Assembly: GCF_016598615.1 (NCBI RefSeq)
Contig: NZ_CP066831.1
Location: forward strand, 8,494,001-8,558,000
Length of the DNA stretch: 64,000 nucleotides
Reading direction: 5' to 3'
Source of the DNA: Streptomyces liliifuscus
GTDB lineage: Bacteria; Actinomycetota; Actinomycetes; Streptomycetales; Streptomycetaceae
A model generated the notes under the pieces. The model saw nothing but the letters and a program-made list of their open reading frames with translations. It was not told the origin of the DNA and searched no databases. Both the position numbers and the translations under genes were made by a program. Positions within the stretch are counted from its first letter, which is position 1; the number at the start of each line of letters is the position of its first letter. Of the stretch, positions 50,101 through 57,958 are shown piece by piece.

Positions 50101-53100
50101 CCCAGTACTCCCAGGACCCGGCGCAGAAGTCCGAGGCGCCCGCGGAGGAGAAGGCCGAGGTCAAGGGCGCCAAGGAGCCCGAGGGCCAGATCGAGGCCGA
50201 GAAGGCGGAGGAGCCGGGCGGCTGGGACACCTTCAAGATGGCCCTGGGCTTCGGTATCGGCTGGATCGCGGACAAGCTCGGCTTCGAGGTGGACGCGCAG
50301 GAGCTGGCGGCCAAGTTCGCCGGGCTGCCGACGAAGGACGAGGCGCTCAAGCAGGCCCAGGCGGGCAACGCGCCGGGTGTCGAGCTGCAGGGCGAGGCCG
50401 ATCAGACGGCGGGCGAACAGGGTGCCGCGGTCGACACCAAGGGCCAGGAGACCGTCACGACGGGCCGTGACGACGCGGCCCGCCCGATGGGGGAGAACCA
50501 GGTCTACCCCGACGTCCCCAAGGAGCAGTTGAAGGCGAAGGTGCCCGGCCCCGAGGGCGGCAAGGGCGGTGTGCCGGAGGGCGGCGCGTCGACGGGGACC
50601 GTACCCGCGGAGGCCGCGTCCGAGGTGGCGGAGCACGATCGGGGGCCGCAGTTCAAGGCCGCGTTCAGCGACGGCCAGCAGGGCATGTCCGAGGGGCGGC
50701 AGACCAAGGACCGTGACTTCCGTGACTCGCAGGCGAAGCACAAGCAGAAGGTCGACGCCGAGGTCGCGGCGAACACCGAGAGCCAGGCGGGCGAGCGCGA
50801 CAAGGCCCTCGGCGATGTCACCGCGCAGCGTGCCGACTGGCGCAAGGAGCAGGACGAAGAGCTCAAGAAGCTCGGTACGAAGAAGAGCGAGCGGCACGAC
50901 AAGGTCCGTAAGGACGTCCAGGACAAGGAGAAGAAGACCGACGACGACGTCGACAAGGAGAAGAAGGACGGCGACAAGAAGATCCAGGACGAGAACACCA
51001 AGGCCGAGCAGGACGCGGAGAAGAAGCGCGACGACAGCGTCAACGATTCGGGCAACTGGATCAGCAAGGCCTTCGACTGGATCAAAGAGAAGGTCATCGA
51101 GATCAAGAACGCGATCGTCCGCGTCATCAAAGCGGCGCGTGACGCGGTCGTCGGTTTCATCAAGAACTTCAAGGAGACGGTCGAGCGCTGGATCAACGAG
51201 GCGCGCAAGTTCATCGTCGACGCGATCAAGAACCTCATCGACGACCTGATCGAATTCGCCAAGGCGCTGGTCCGGGGAATCATCGAACTGGCCAACCGTA
51301 TCCGGAAGTTCATCAGCGGGCTGATCTCGGCGGCGATCGCCATGGTGAACCGGCTGGCGAAAATGCTGAAGCAGATCATCACGGATCTGCTGCACGCCAT
51401 CGGCAAACTGCTGGGCAGCATTCTGAGCATCCTGAAGAAGATGCTGCTGGACGTGATCAAGGCAGTCATCGCCGCGGTCAAGACCGTCCTGGAGTACGCG
51501 TCCAAAATCCTGGGCGCGCTCGGCGAGTTCATGATGATCGCCGTCGATTTCCTCTCCGACCCGGGCGGTTGGCTGAGCGGCGCCAAGAACTCCGCCGTGG
51601 ACGGTGCGAAGAACCACCTCTTCCGTGAGGTCCAGGCTGCCGTCAAGCAGTGGTTCCAGTCGAAGATCGAGGAGATTCTCGGCATCCCGAAGGCGATGAT
51701 CGACAAGCTCATCAAGGGTGGCTTCACCCTGGAGCGGATCGTCAAGGAGACGTGGGACGCGATCGTCCCCCAACTCCCCTTCATCATTGGCGAGATCGTC
51801 ATCACGAAGGTCATCGCGAAGCTCATCCCCGGCGCGGGCTGGGTGATGGCGGTCATCGACGCCATCCGCACGGCCATCGGCGCCCTCAGCGAGATCCTCC
51901 GGGCGATCGGCGCGGTCATCACCTGGCTGAAGGCGGTCCGCCAGGGCGGGGCGGGCATCCTCTTCGCGAAGGCGGTCGCGGCCGGCATCGTCGCCCTCCT
52001 CGAACTCGCCTACGAGTTTCTGCTGAACGGCATCGGCAAGTACGTCGCCAAGGTGGGCCGCCGCCTCAAGAGCGTGGCCATGAACCTGGGCAAGGAGAAG
52101 CCGGGCGGGGGCCGGGGTCCGGCGGGCCAGGGGTCGGACGACCGGGGCGGCGACAAGAAGTCCCAGCCGCAGCCTTCCGCCACGACCGGCCCGAGGTCCG
52201 GCACCCCGACCCCACGCCCGACAACGAGCCGCCAGACCACGCCCCCGACGACGAGCCGCCCGACGACCGCCGGGTCGCGCCCCGGTGGGACGCCCGCCCC
52301 GAGGAAGCCGGGGACCACCACCCCGGCGAAGCCCACGTCACCCGGCGCCCCCGCGAAGGACGGCACCAAGCCCGGCGGCCCCGCCACTCCCAAGACCCCG
52401 GCCGACGTCAAGAGGCCCACGGGCAACGACAAGAACGGCCGCCCGAAGGACAAGGAGGACGACAGGCCGGACACCCGCCCGACCCCGTCCCCGAAGCCCG
52501 AGCCCCAACCGACCCCCCGGCCGAAGCCGAAACCAGAACCGGACACGAGCCCCCGCCCGAAGGACGACACCCAGGGCAAGCCCAAGGACGATCAGGGCTC
52601 CACCAAGCCCAAGGCCGACGACAGGGCCTCGGACAAGCCCAGGGAGCAGGACCCGAACAGGCCCACTGGCAAGGACGGCCCCGGCGACAAGGACGGCCCC
52701 GGCAAGCCGAAATCCGACAAGGACGCCCCGGGCAAGCCCCGCTCCGACAAGGACGACAACAAGCCCGGCAAGTCCAAGGACGGCGACGGCAAGAAGTCCA
52801 AGCACAGCAAGGACAACGACGGGAAGCCGAAGGACAGGGACGGGCAGAACAAGCAGGACAAGAAGGATCAGCGGAAGCAGGAGGAGGATTCCTCCGAGTC
52901 CAAGCAGCAGCAATTGAACCGGATCATTGCCCGGATCCGCCCTCCGCTCCAGGAAAAGCTCAGCAAGGGCATGGACGAGTCCGTTCATGCATCCCTGCTT
53001 GATGCGTGGCGAGCCTGGTACCGCCTCACCAGCCTCAAGAAGGCCGGTTATCCGGACTTCAGCGTGACAGCGAAGCTCAATCCTTCGGGAACCGTGACCC

Positions 53101-53981
53101 CCGGATACACCGAAGCTGAGGATCAGCGGACGTACAAGCGGGTGAGGCACGCGGACTACATGAAGAACCAGCCCGAACCCGACCTTCCGTATCCCAGGAT
53201 CCCGGATTTCCAGGACGGTGCGCTCGCCAGGAACTTCAAGGCGGAGTACCTGAACAAGCATCTCTACAAGAAGACCCCGAGCGACACGGGAATCAGCGCA
53301 CCTGCCGGCAAGGCGGACAAGCAGGAGCCCATTGGCTTCCGGTACATCAACAAGTACGACCTCAACAGGGACACCAGTAATCAGTGGGTTCGCATGCACC
53401 TGCTCACCGAGCGCCTCGGTGGCCCGGCAAAGGGCACCAATCTCGTACCGGCACGCAGCAAGGTGAACAACCCCTTGTTCAAGAAGGCCATCGAGGAGTT
53501 TCCCGAAAAGGCCTTGTCCACCGGGGCGAGGGACATGGTCTGGTATCGGATCAACCTCACCTACCACAGCGGTGAGATCCCTGGTTTTCCGCAGACCATC
53601 AGTGCGGCATGGGGTACCTATTCCTATGACCGTGCCCGCAAGAAGTGGAACGAGGAACCTGCTATTGCCGGTCAGCCGGCCACTTATACGACGCCCACTC
53701 TGGAGAAGCCGCCTCCTTACGACGGCCAGAAGAGTCGCGTCTACGTGAACAAGGACACCGCGACCCGTATGTTCCGCATGCTGGATGTGAGCGCGTCGTT
53801 CGCCAAGGCCATCGTGGAAGTTCGTAAGCACGGACCCAGTGATCCGGGCCCCAGCAACATCATCGAGTTGACGAACCGATTGATCGCTCACCCTGGAAGG
53901 GGGCGAATTCCCGACTTTGTGAGGGCAATCGGAAGGCTCACCAGACTCGACGCGCAAGGCAACATCAAGTACCGGGACTGA
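47181..53981 (+). CDS. Giant DUF4157 protein with helical region and C-terminal nuclease-like toxin domain
   Basis: A 2266-residue protein, probably eCIS cargo. Domains in order: DUF4157/eCIS-core domain, residues about 40-125, with the metalloprotease-like HELLH at 112-116; Glu/Gly/Ala/Lys-rich disordered region to about 1010; a hydrophobic helix pair near 1014-1050; a charged coiled coil at about 1176-1294; consecutive amphipathic/hydrophobic helices at about 1293-1640; Pro/Lys/Asp linker at about 1641-1904; C-terminal domain at about 1907-2266. The last contains MHLLTERLGGPAKGTN followed by LVPARSKVN (from Met2072), resembling the H-L-L-x3-L-G-G-P...N-L-x-P signature of beta-beta-alpha-metal nuclease toxins. 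GTG 47181 overlaps the previous stop. Codon use becomes less GC-rich in the last domain. The toxin call is inference. Confidence 0.85.
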   Translation: MSSNNSQTQEDRSEQSAEERRRKRKERAAKARTPEPKDIVSGAGQPLDVGVRRELEEQLGHDLSRVRLHTGRDAGQLTELLGADAVAVGQDIFFREGAYRPGTADGQRLLAHELLHTVQNPDGLGALRAGRDPGAVSLPQQAIEREAESAAQDLVRPAATQESTPEVEEGQATPGWLRYATVDADRNRLEQIDPATLVDRLTNSVVRSLRGDPEDRSKRTRRQLARLPEELLDGVLDRLEDRLLGPEHDRVLDLVDEIEADGDLPEETDSYDAPAVEPDAAEELRVERESEQRSVAENREEEQRPGAAPGPEKEPAGGEGAAGSTPENSAPENSAPENSAPGNGNTAPGGDREPGPGAGTGTETGTGTGPGAEVGKGSEGARQPSGGGTAESAQQTGGKPAAGSAQGEAAKSEQGKGEKKEAGEGKAAKEDKGAKGEKEASERQEAPAAGKEESAAKNRPGAVDALVAGQKVKPQDKAGQPKPTGSPTAAGKGGQQVGPLSRLDGVRNQDLEGPEETADEDPFGSGSESEVEVGGGEKSAWDIKLQPEDFIPEQDPDVSGVPTADEADPASAAGAAVSSSAAPPVTKADKVQAERDAEDAEDAEAESESESEGDDAADLEAAPEAEQATTVGDGQLGGLALEQAAAPPPVPGSVSKDPKSGADPKAGPVAAQTAVQEAPGRSEDGGEAQETAAKEERGTPAAGDKSAGAQEKASPQAGGAQSGGAEASGRQEQKKSDSGQTAAAASGGQAQGTSASSSSTSSTGSASGGTAGRSEPASDASSASAARDSHVSGGSSGGGVQSQSSGGASAGGTGSGAQVAAVQEPAPAAPEPAQASEPSAQDEPATVAAPSPKAAAAPKATKSAPAAKGSRGGGGGGGGGRGGGSAAVPAGKGRGKKDSGPAPNLSQVSPEAGLSTASNLKPHKALEAMGGVGGSVDRTVGDEHKALAAAPPSMQRPAGAPQTLQGKPKADAPAQYSQDPAQKSEAPAEEKAEVKGAKEPEGQIEAEKAEEPGGWDTFKMALGFGIGWIADKLGFEVDAQELAAKFAGLPTKDEALKQAQAGNAPGVELQGEADQTAGEQGAAVDTKGQETVTTGRDDAARPMGENQVYPDVPKEQLKAKVPGPEGGKGGVPEGGASTGTVPAEAASEVAEHDRGPQFKAAFSDGQQGMSEGRQTKDRDFRDSQAKHKQKVDAEVAANTESQAGERDKALGDVTAQRADWRKEQDEELKKLGTKKSERHDKVRKDVQDKEKKTDDDVDKEKKDGDKKIQDENTKAEQDAEKKRDDSVNDSGNWISKAFDWIKEKVIEIKNAIVRVIKAARDAVVGFIKNFKETVERWINEARKFIVDAIKNLIDDLIEFAKALVRGIIELANRIRKFISGLISAAIAMVNRLAKMLKQIITDLLHAIGKLLGSILSILKKMLLDVIKAVIAAVKTVLEYASKILGALGEFMMIAVDFLSDPGGWLSGAKNSAVDGAKNHLFREVQAAVKQWFQSKIEEILGIPKAMIDKLIKGGFTLERIVKETWDAIVPQLPFIIGEIVITKVIAKLIPGAGWVMAVIDAIRTAIGALSEILRAIGAVITWLKAVRQGGAGILFAKAVAAGIVALLELAYEFLLNGIGKYVAKVGRRLKSVAMNLGKEKPGGGRGPAGQGSDDRGGDKKSQPQPSATTGPRSGTPTPRPTTSRQTTPPTTSRPTTAGSRPGGTPAPRKPGTTTPAKPTSPGAPAKDGTKPGGPATPKTPADVKRPTGNDKNGRPKDKEDDRPDTRPTPSPKPEPQPTPRPKPKPEPDTSPRPKDDTQGKPKDDQGSTKPKADDRASDKPREQDPNRPTGKDGPGDKDGPGKPKSDKDAPGKPRSDKDDNKPGKSKDGDGKKSKHSKDNDGKPKDRDGQNKQDKKDQRKQEEDSSESKQQQLNRIIARIRPPLQEKLSKGMDESVHASLLDAWRAWYRLTSLKKAGYPDFSVTAKLNPSGTVTPGYTEAEDQRTYKRVRHADYMKNQPEPDLPYPRIPDFQDGALARNFKAEYLNKHLYKKTPSDTGISAPAGKADKQEPIGFRYINKYDLNRDTSNQWVRMHLLTERLGGPAKGTNLVPARSKVNNPLFKKAIEEFPEKALSTGARDMVWYRINLTYHSGEIPGFPQTISAAWGTYSYDRARKKWNEEPAIAGQPATYTTPTLEKPPPYDGQKSRVYVNKDTATRMFRMLDVSASFAKAIVEVRKHGPSDPGPSNIIELTNRLIAHPGRGRIPDFVRAIGRLTRLDAQGNIKYRD
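48156..48200 (+). repeat. Three 15-bp tandem repeats inside the DUF4157 gene
   Basis: CCGGAGAACTCGGCG occurs three times in succession (the third with one change), with a fourth decayed unit, encoding ENSAP repeats in the disordered region. A sign of slippage-driven length variation. Confidence 0.85.
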
Positions 53982-54010
53982 CGTGACAGGTCGCGAAAGG
54001 AGGAGTCCGG

Positions 54011-54718
54011 ATGCGGGAACCAACGCAGCTTGAATCGGCGCACATCGACTCGTTCAACGAAATTCTCAACAGCGAGTCGATCGACGTGGAGCATGAGGAT
54101 TTCAGGGAGCTCGGAGAAGTGCTCGACGCCACACCGGGAGTCTTCTCCCTGCTGCCCGAGTGGCAGGATGTCATCCTTGGGCCCGAGCTCTACAGGGCGA
54201 CGCCGCGCTTCAATGGGCTGGGCTGTCATTGGAACACCAGCGAGCCGCTTCCTTCCTTTGGCGGAGAGTTCTGGATCACGGATCTCTATGTCTCGCTTCT
54301 GCAGGATCCCCCGGATCTGGCGTGGGACGGATCCCCGGAGGAGGAGCGGCGCCTGTTCGAGGAGTTCCGGGTCATCGACTCGACGCCCAGTGCCGCGACG
54401 GGGCAGATGACGGCAATCCGCGCCCAACCCAACGTGGACCCGTTGGAGATCTGGTATTTCGACATGAATCTCAACACGGTGGAAGGTTGGGACCGGCAAT
54501 ACGTACGAATGAACCTGACGTACCCGGAATATCTTGAGGCTCTGCTTCTGACGAAAGGGACTTTTGGGTGGCAGTACCTGTATTCGGATGTGTCTCTGCG
54601 GAGTGATGGGTTCGAAGGCGTGGTGTTTGCGCTGGAGAGCATGATCGAAGTTTTCCCCGATGTCTTTCCAGGACATGACTACACCTCCCTGGCAGACCGT
54701 CTCCAGGAGCGCCAATGA
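54011..54718 (+). CDS. Candidate immunity protein for the C-terminal toxin
   Basis: An acidic protein of 235 residues, not confidently assigned. It begins 29 bp after the toxin gene with a strong AAAGGAGG ribosome site. Its third-codon GC is visibly lower than that of the surrounding eCIS genes (many AAA, TTT, TAT, GAT and CTT codons), matching the toxin domain. The C-terminal part (NLTYPEYLEALLLTKGTFGW, QYLYSDVSL, ALESMIEVFPDVFPG) resembles SMI1/KNR4-like (SUKH) immunity proteins in pattern. No signal peptide, membrane helix or structural eCIS motif is seen. The stop overlaps the next ATG (ATGA), so it has been woven into the operon. Confidence 0.75.
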   Translation: MREPTQLESAHIDSFNEILNSESIDVEHEDFRELGEVLDATPGVFSLLPEWQDVILGPELYRATPRFNGLGCHWNTSEPLPSFGGEFWITDLYVSLLQDPPDLAWDGSPEEERRLFEEFRVIDSTPSAATGQMTAIRAQPNVDPLEIWYFDMNLNTVEGWDRQYVRMNLTYPEYLEALLLTKGTFGWQYLYSDVSLRSDGFEGVVFALESMIEVFPDVFPGHDYTSLADRLQERQ

Positions 54719-55416
54719 CCCGCTACGCCGACATCCCCAAGCCCATCCGCTCCGGAATAGTCGTCGTCGACCCCGACCGGGGAACGCCTCAGCGGATCAT
54801 CGTGCTTCAGTTCAACCCGGACACCCTCGAACGCAGCCTCAGTCCGCAGTCGGCAGGAGGCAGTGGGGACTCCGGTGGAGGAGGGAGCGGGACCGGGGAT
54901 CGTAATGAGGCGCTCCGGCTCAAGGGCCCCGCCCAGGAGACCTGGAAGTTCACCGCGGAGATCGATGCCACCGATCAATTCGAGGTCGCCGCGCCCGACG
55001 GTATTCACCCCCAACTCGCCACCCTCGAAATGCTGGTGCAGCCCACGACCCAGCAGCTACGGGACGCCTCGCGGCTCTCGCAGAAGGGGACCATCGAGAT
55101 CAGCCCGATCGAGATGCCCTTGACGCTGTTCACGTGGGGCAGCAAACGCGTCATGCCCGTACGGCTGACCGAACTGTCCATCAACGAGTCCGCCTTCGAC
55201 GTGAACCTCAACCCGATCCGGGCCTCGCTCGGCATCGGGCTGAAGGTGCTCACCGTGAGCGACCTCCCCGCCGGACACCGGGGCGCCGACCTCTACATGG
55301 CCCACCTCGCCCAGAAGGAACGCCTCGCGGCGGCCGCCCGCCGAGGCAGCCTCGGCGGACTCGGGCTCACCGGCGGCGACATCGGCGGCACGGCAACACT
55401 GAGCGGAAGGGGCTGA
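54715..55416 (+). CDS. eCIS tube-adaptor/baseplate protein (Afp7-like)
   Basis: A protein of 233 residues that probably joins the tube to the baseplate hub. VVVDPDRGTPQRIIVLQFNP, then PAQETWKFTAEIDATDQFE, and LTELSINESAFDVNLNPIRA are the conserved blocks of the family annotated as CIS tube protein. A Gly/Ser-rich insertion (SAGGSGDSGGGGSGTGDRN) interrupts the first sheet. In Afp7-type proteins this domain is fused to a LysM domain; here the LysM part is a separate gene 10 bp downstream. Confidence 0.9.
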   Translation: MTRYADIPKPIRSGIVVVDPDRGTPQRIIVLQFNPDTLERSLSPQSAGGSGDSGGGGSGTGDRNEALRLKGPAQETWKFTAEIDATDQFEVAAPDGIHPQLATLEMLVQPTTQQLRDASRLSQKGTIEISPIEMPLTLFTWGSKRVMPVRLTELSINESAFDVNLNPIRASLGIGLKVLTVSDLPAGHRGADLYMAHLAQKERLAAAARRGSLGGLGLTGGDIGGTATLSGRG

Positions 55417-55426
55417 GGCGGCAGCC

Positions 55427-55861
55427 ATGGCCGACATCGAGCCCTACGAGAACGCCCTGGACGCGATCCCGGGCGCCCACCCCTACCCCCGCACCAGCCG
55501 CTACCACGACGCCGAGATCGGCATCCACCGACAGCCCGACGGCACCGAAGTCCGTTACACCAAGCGCCGGTTGCTCCCACCCCTCCCCGAGAGCGGGACC
55601 GGAAGTGGGACCGGAAGTGGGATGGCAAACGGGAGCGGGATCGGAAGCGGGGACGAAACCCAGAGCCACACCGTCAGCAGCGGCGAGCGGCCCGACCTCC
55701 TCGGGCAGCGCTACTTCGGCGATCCCGCCCAGTGGTGGCAGATCGCCGACGCCAACCCCGTACTCGATCCACGGGAGTTGACCGACGAGGCGGGCAACGT
55801 CATCGAGATCCCCCTCGCCGGCGGCTTCCCGCGGGCGGACCGGGGAGACCGGCGTGTCTGA
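55427..55861 (+). CDS. eCIS LysM-domain baseplate protein
   Basis: A protein of 144 residues. The second half is LysM-like: HTVSSGERPDLLGQRYFGDP, then WWQIADANPVLDPRELTD, ending in IEIPLAGGFP, as in gp53/Afp7 C-terminal domains that clamp the hub. A Gly/Ser/Thr repeat linker (about residues 55-78) separates it from an N-terminal YENALDAIPGAHPYPRTSRY segment. It overlaps the gpD-like gene by 8 bases. Confidence 0.88.
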   Translation: MADIEPYENALDAIPGAHPYPRTSRYHDAEIGIHRQPDGTEVRYTKRRLLPPLPESGTGSGTGSGMANGSGIGSGDETQSHTVSSGERPDLLGQRYFGDPAQWWQIADANPVLDPRELTDEAGNVIEIPLAGGFPRADRGDRRV

Positions 55862-56993
55862 ACTCCCCGTGGGCCGGGGGCCCGTACACATCACCCTCCA
55901 GATGGGGCCGAAGCTCACCCGCCCCGTCCCCGCGGAGGTCACGGAAGCCCTGCTCTCCGCGCAGATCACCGCCACCGCGGGCGACCGCAGCGGCTTCCAG
56001 CTCGCCTTCGACCTCACCAAGAACGGGCTGATCAACCGCACCCTGCTCCCGGAGGGGTTCTTCGACCCGAAGACCCGCGTCATCGTCTCCGTGAGTGTGA
56101 GGGGCACGCCCGAGGTGCTCCTCGACGGCCTGATCGTGCGGCAGGAGGTCGGCGCCAGCAACCAGCCGGGGCACTCCACGCTCACCGTCACCGGTGAGGA
56201 CCTCTCCCTGCTCATGGACCTGGAGGAGCGGACCGACCGCTACCCCAACCTGCCGCCGTCCGAGCGTGTCCTGGCCATCCTGCGCCGGTATTCCGACTAC
56301 GGCATCCGGCCGGACGTCTACACGGAGAAGGTGTCCCAGCCCCCGCACCAGGACCTCCGCGTCCACTACCAGACGGGCACCGACCTCCAGTACGTCAACG
56401 AGCTGGCCCGCGCCAACGGCTACACCTTCTATCTCGAACCAGGACCCAACCCCGGGCAGTCGTCCGCCCGTTGGGGACCCGAGGTCAGGCTCGGCATCCG
56501 CCAGCACGCCCTGAACGTCAACATGGACAACAACTCCACCGTCGACCAGCTGACGTTCGCGTACGACGGTACGGCGCGGGAGGAACCGCAGGCCCGCTGG
56601 CAGGACCCCGGCACCCGGCAGTCCACCCTCCTCCCGCAGCCGCCGATCAGCCCGCTGCGACCGCCCCTCGGCAAACGGCCCACCCCGGCGCTCAAGCGCA
56701 GGACGCTGTCCGGTACCGCCAAGCAGCAGCGCGAGCAGGCCGAGGCCGAACTCCTCGCCAGGGCCGCCGTGTCCGCCGACGTCATCTCGGGCTCCGGCTC
56801 GCTCGACGTCAACCGGCACGGCTACCTCCTCGCGCCCCGCCAACTGGTCGGCGTGCGCGGCGCCGGACGGGCCTACGACGGCGACTACTTCGTCAAGTCC
56901 GTCACGCACACCCTGCGGCCGGGCTCGTACCAACAGAACTTCACCCTCTCCCGGGAGGGCCTCGAAGCCCGCAGCGCCTACGTCAGGCCCTGA
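55854..56993 (+). CDS. gpD/gp27-like baseplate hub protein (Afp8 N-terminal part)
   Basis: Hub protein of 379 residues related to phage late-control gene D and the N-terminal half of VgrG. VHYQTGTDLQYVNELARANG, then YTFYLEPG, is the classic gpD landmark. The C-terminal YDGDYFVKSVTHTLRPGSY and QQNFTLSREGLEARS are also typical. GTG 55854 overlaps the LysM gene. In Afp8/VgrG the hub is fused to the spike; here the spike is the next gene, so the VgrG-like unit is split in two. Confidence 0.92.
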   Translation: MSELPVGRGPVHITLQMGPKLTRPVPAEVTEALLSAQITATAGDRSGFQLAFDLTKNGLINRTLLPEGFFDPKTRVIVSVSVRGTPEVLLDGLIVRQEVGASNQPGHSTLTVTGEDLSLLMDLEERTDRYPNLPPSERVLAILRRYSDYGIRPDVYTEKVSQPPHQDLRVHYQTGTDLQYVNELARANGYTFYLEPGPNPGQSSARWGPEVRLGIRQHALNVNMDNNSTVDQLTFAYDGTAREEPQARWQDPGTRQSTLLPQPPISPLRPPLGKRPTPALKRRTLSGTAKQQREQAEAELLARAAVSADVISGSGSLDVNRHGYLLAPRQLVGVRGAGRAYDGDYFVKSVTHTLRPGSYQQNFTLSREGLEARSAYVRP

Positions 56994-57047
56994 CCCACCA
57001 CCGCACCCACGGCACCGCAACACCCCACAGAGCAGGAGCAGTTCAGC

Positions 57048-57584
57048 ATGGCGGCAACCGGCAATCGCTTCCTCGGCAAGTTCCGCGGCCGGGTGATCGA
57101 CAACAACGACCCGCTGCACATCGGGCGGATCACCGTCGAGGTCCCGGACGTCCTCGGCGACGAGCCGTCGACGTGGGCGCTGCCCTGTCTGCCGTTCACC
57201 GGGCCGGAGGCGGGGCAGTTCGTGGTGCCGCCGCCGGGAGCGGGTGTGTGGGTCGAGTTCGAGCAGGGTGATCCCAGCTTCCCCGTGTGGACGGGGTGTT
57301 GGTACGGCGAGCAGAGCGAACTGCCGCCGGACGCGCGCCGCCTCGTCCAGCCGGCCTCGCAGGCCAAGCCGGTCGTGGTGCAGACGCCGGGCGCGCACAA
57401 GATCGTGATGAGCGATCCGCCGGGCGCGGACCAGGGAATCCTGCTCCAGGCCCAGGGCGGCGCCTATATCCGCATCACCAAGGAAGCCGTGGTCATCGCG
57501 ACCGGCGCGGGCGCCGAGGTCCTGCTGCGCGGCAACCAAGTGACGATCAACGAGGGCCAGTTGACCGTGCTCTCCAAGCGATAG
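57048..57584 (+). CDS. gpV/gp5-like spike protein
   Basis: Spike protein of 178 residues with an N-terminal OB domain (KFRGRVIDNNDPLHIGRITV, PGAGVWVEFEQGDPSFPVW) followed by a short beta-helical needle with repeated hydrophobic/polar pattern (IRITKEAVVIATGAGAEVLL, VTINEGQLTVLSK). This is the phage baseplate assembly protein V fold. An AGGAG site precedes the ATG. It completes the split VgrG equivalent and would carry the PAAR-like tip encoded next. Confidence 0.92.
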   Translation: MAATGNRFLGKFRGRVIDNNDPLHIGRITVEVPDVLGDEPSTWALPCLPFTGPEAGQFVVPPPGAGVWVEFEQGDPSFPVWTGCWYGEQSELPPDARRLVQPASQAKPVVVQTPGAHKIVMSDPPGADQGILLQAQGGAYIRITKEAVVIATGAGAEVLLRGNQVTINEGQLTVLSKR

Positions 57585-57604
57585 GAAGACGGGGGACGAA
57601 TCAC

Positions 57605-57958
57605 GTGTCCAGCGCAACAGGGGCATCCGGCGGTCTGCTCGGCACCGGTGCCATGATCAGCTGCCCGCACGGCGGCCGCGCCACCACCGCCACCACATCC
57701 GGCTCCGCCGTGCTCATGGACGGCATGCCCGTCGCCACGGCCGAGCACGGGTATGTCGTCACCGGCTGCCCGCACACCGTCGACGGCGTGCCCGTGCCGT
57801 GCGTCACCGTCCGCTGGACGGCCCACGGCTCCGGCGTCACGGTCGACGGCTCGTCCGTGCTGCTCGACACCTCCGCGGCCGAGTGCTTCACGGCGGCCTT
57901 CGTGCCGCAGGGGCCGCCGGTCGTCCGGGCCGAGCGCCGAAGGGTGGCCGTCCGATGA
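57605..57958 (+). CDS. PAAR-like spike tip protein
   Basis: A protein of 117 residues with paired Cys/His motifs, ISCPHGG and TGCPHTVDGVPVPC, consistent with the metal-binding tip of PAAR-like proteins. Repeated short hydrophobic turns (VLMDGMPVATAEHGY, VTVDGSSVLLD) fit a sharpened beta cone. Start GTG 57605; the frame is open upstream as a shadow of the spike gene. It overlaps the gp25 gene (ATGA). Confidence 0.88.
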   Translation: MSSATGASGGLLGTGAMISCPHGGRATTATTSGSAVLMDGMPVATAEHGYVVTGCPHTVDGVPVPCVTVRWTAHGSGVTVDGSSVLLDTSAAECFTAAFVPQGPPVVRAERRRVAVR

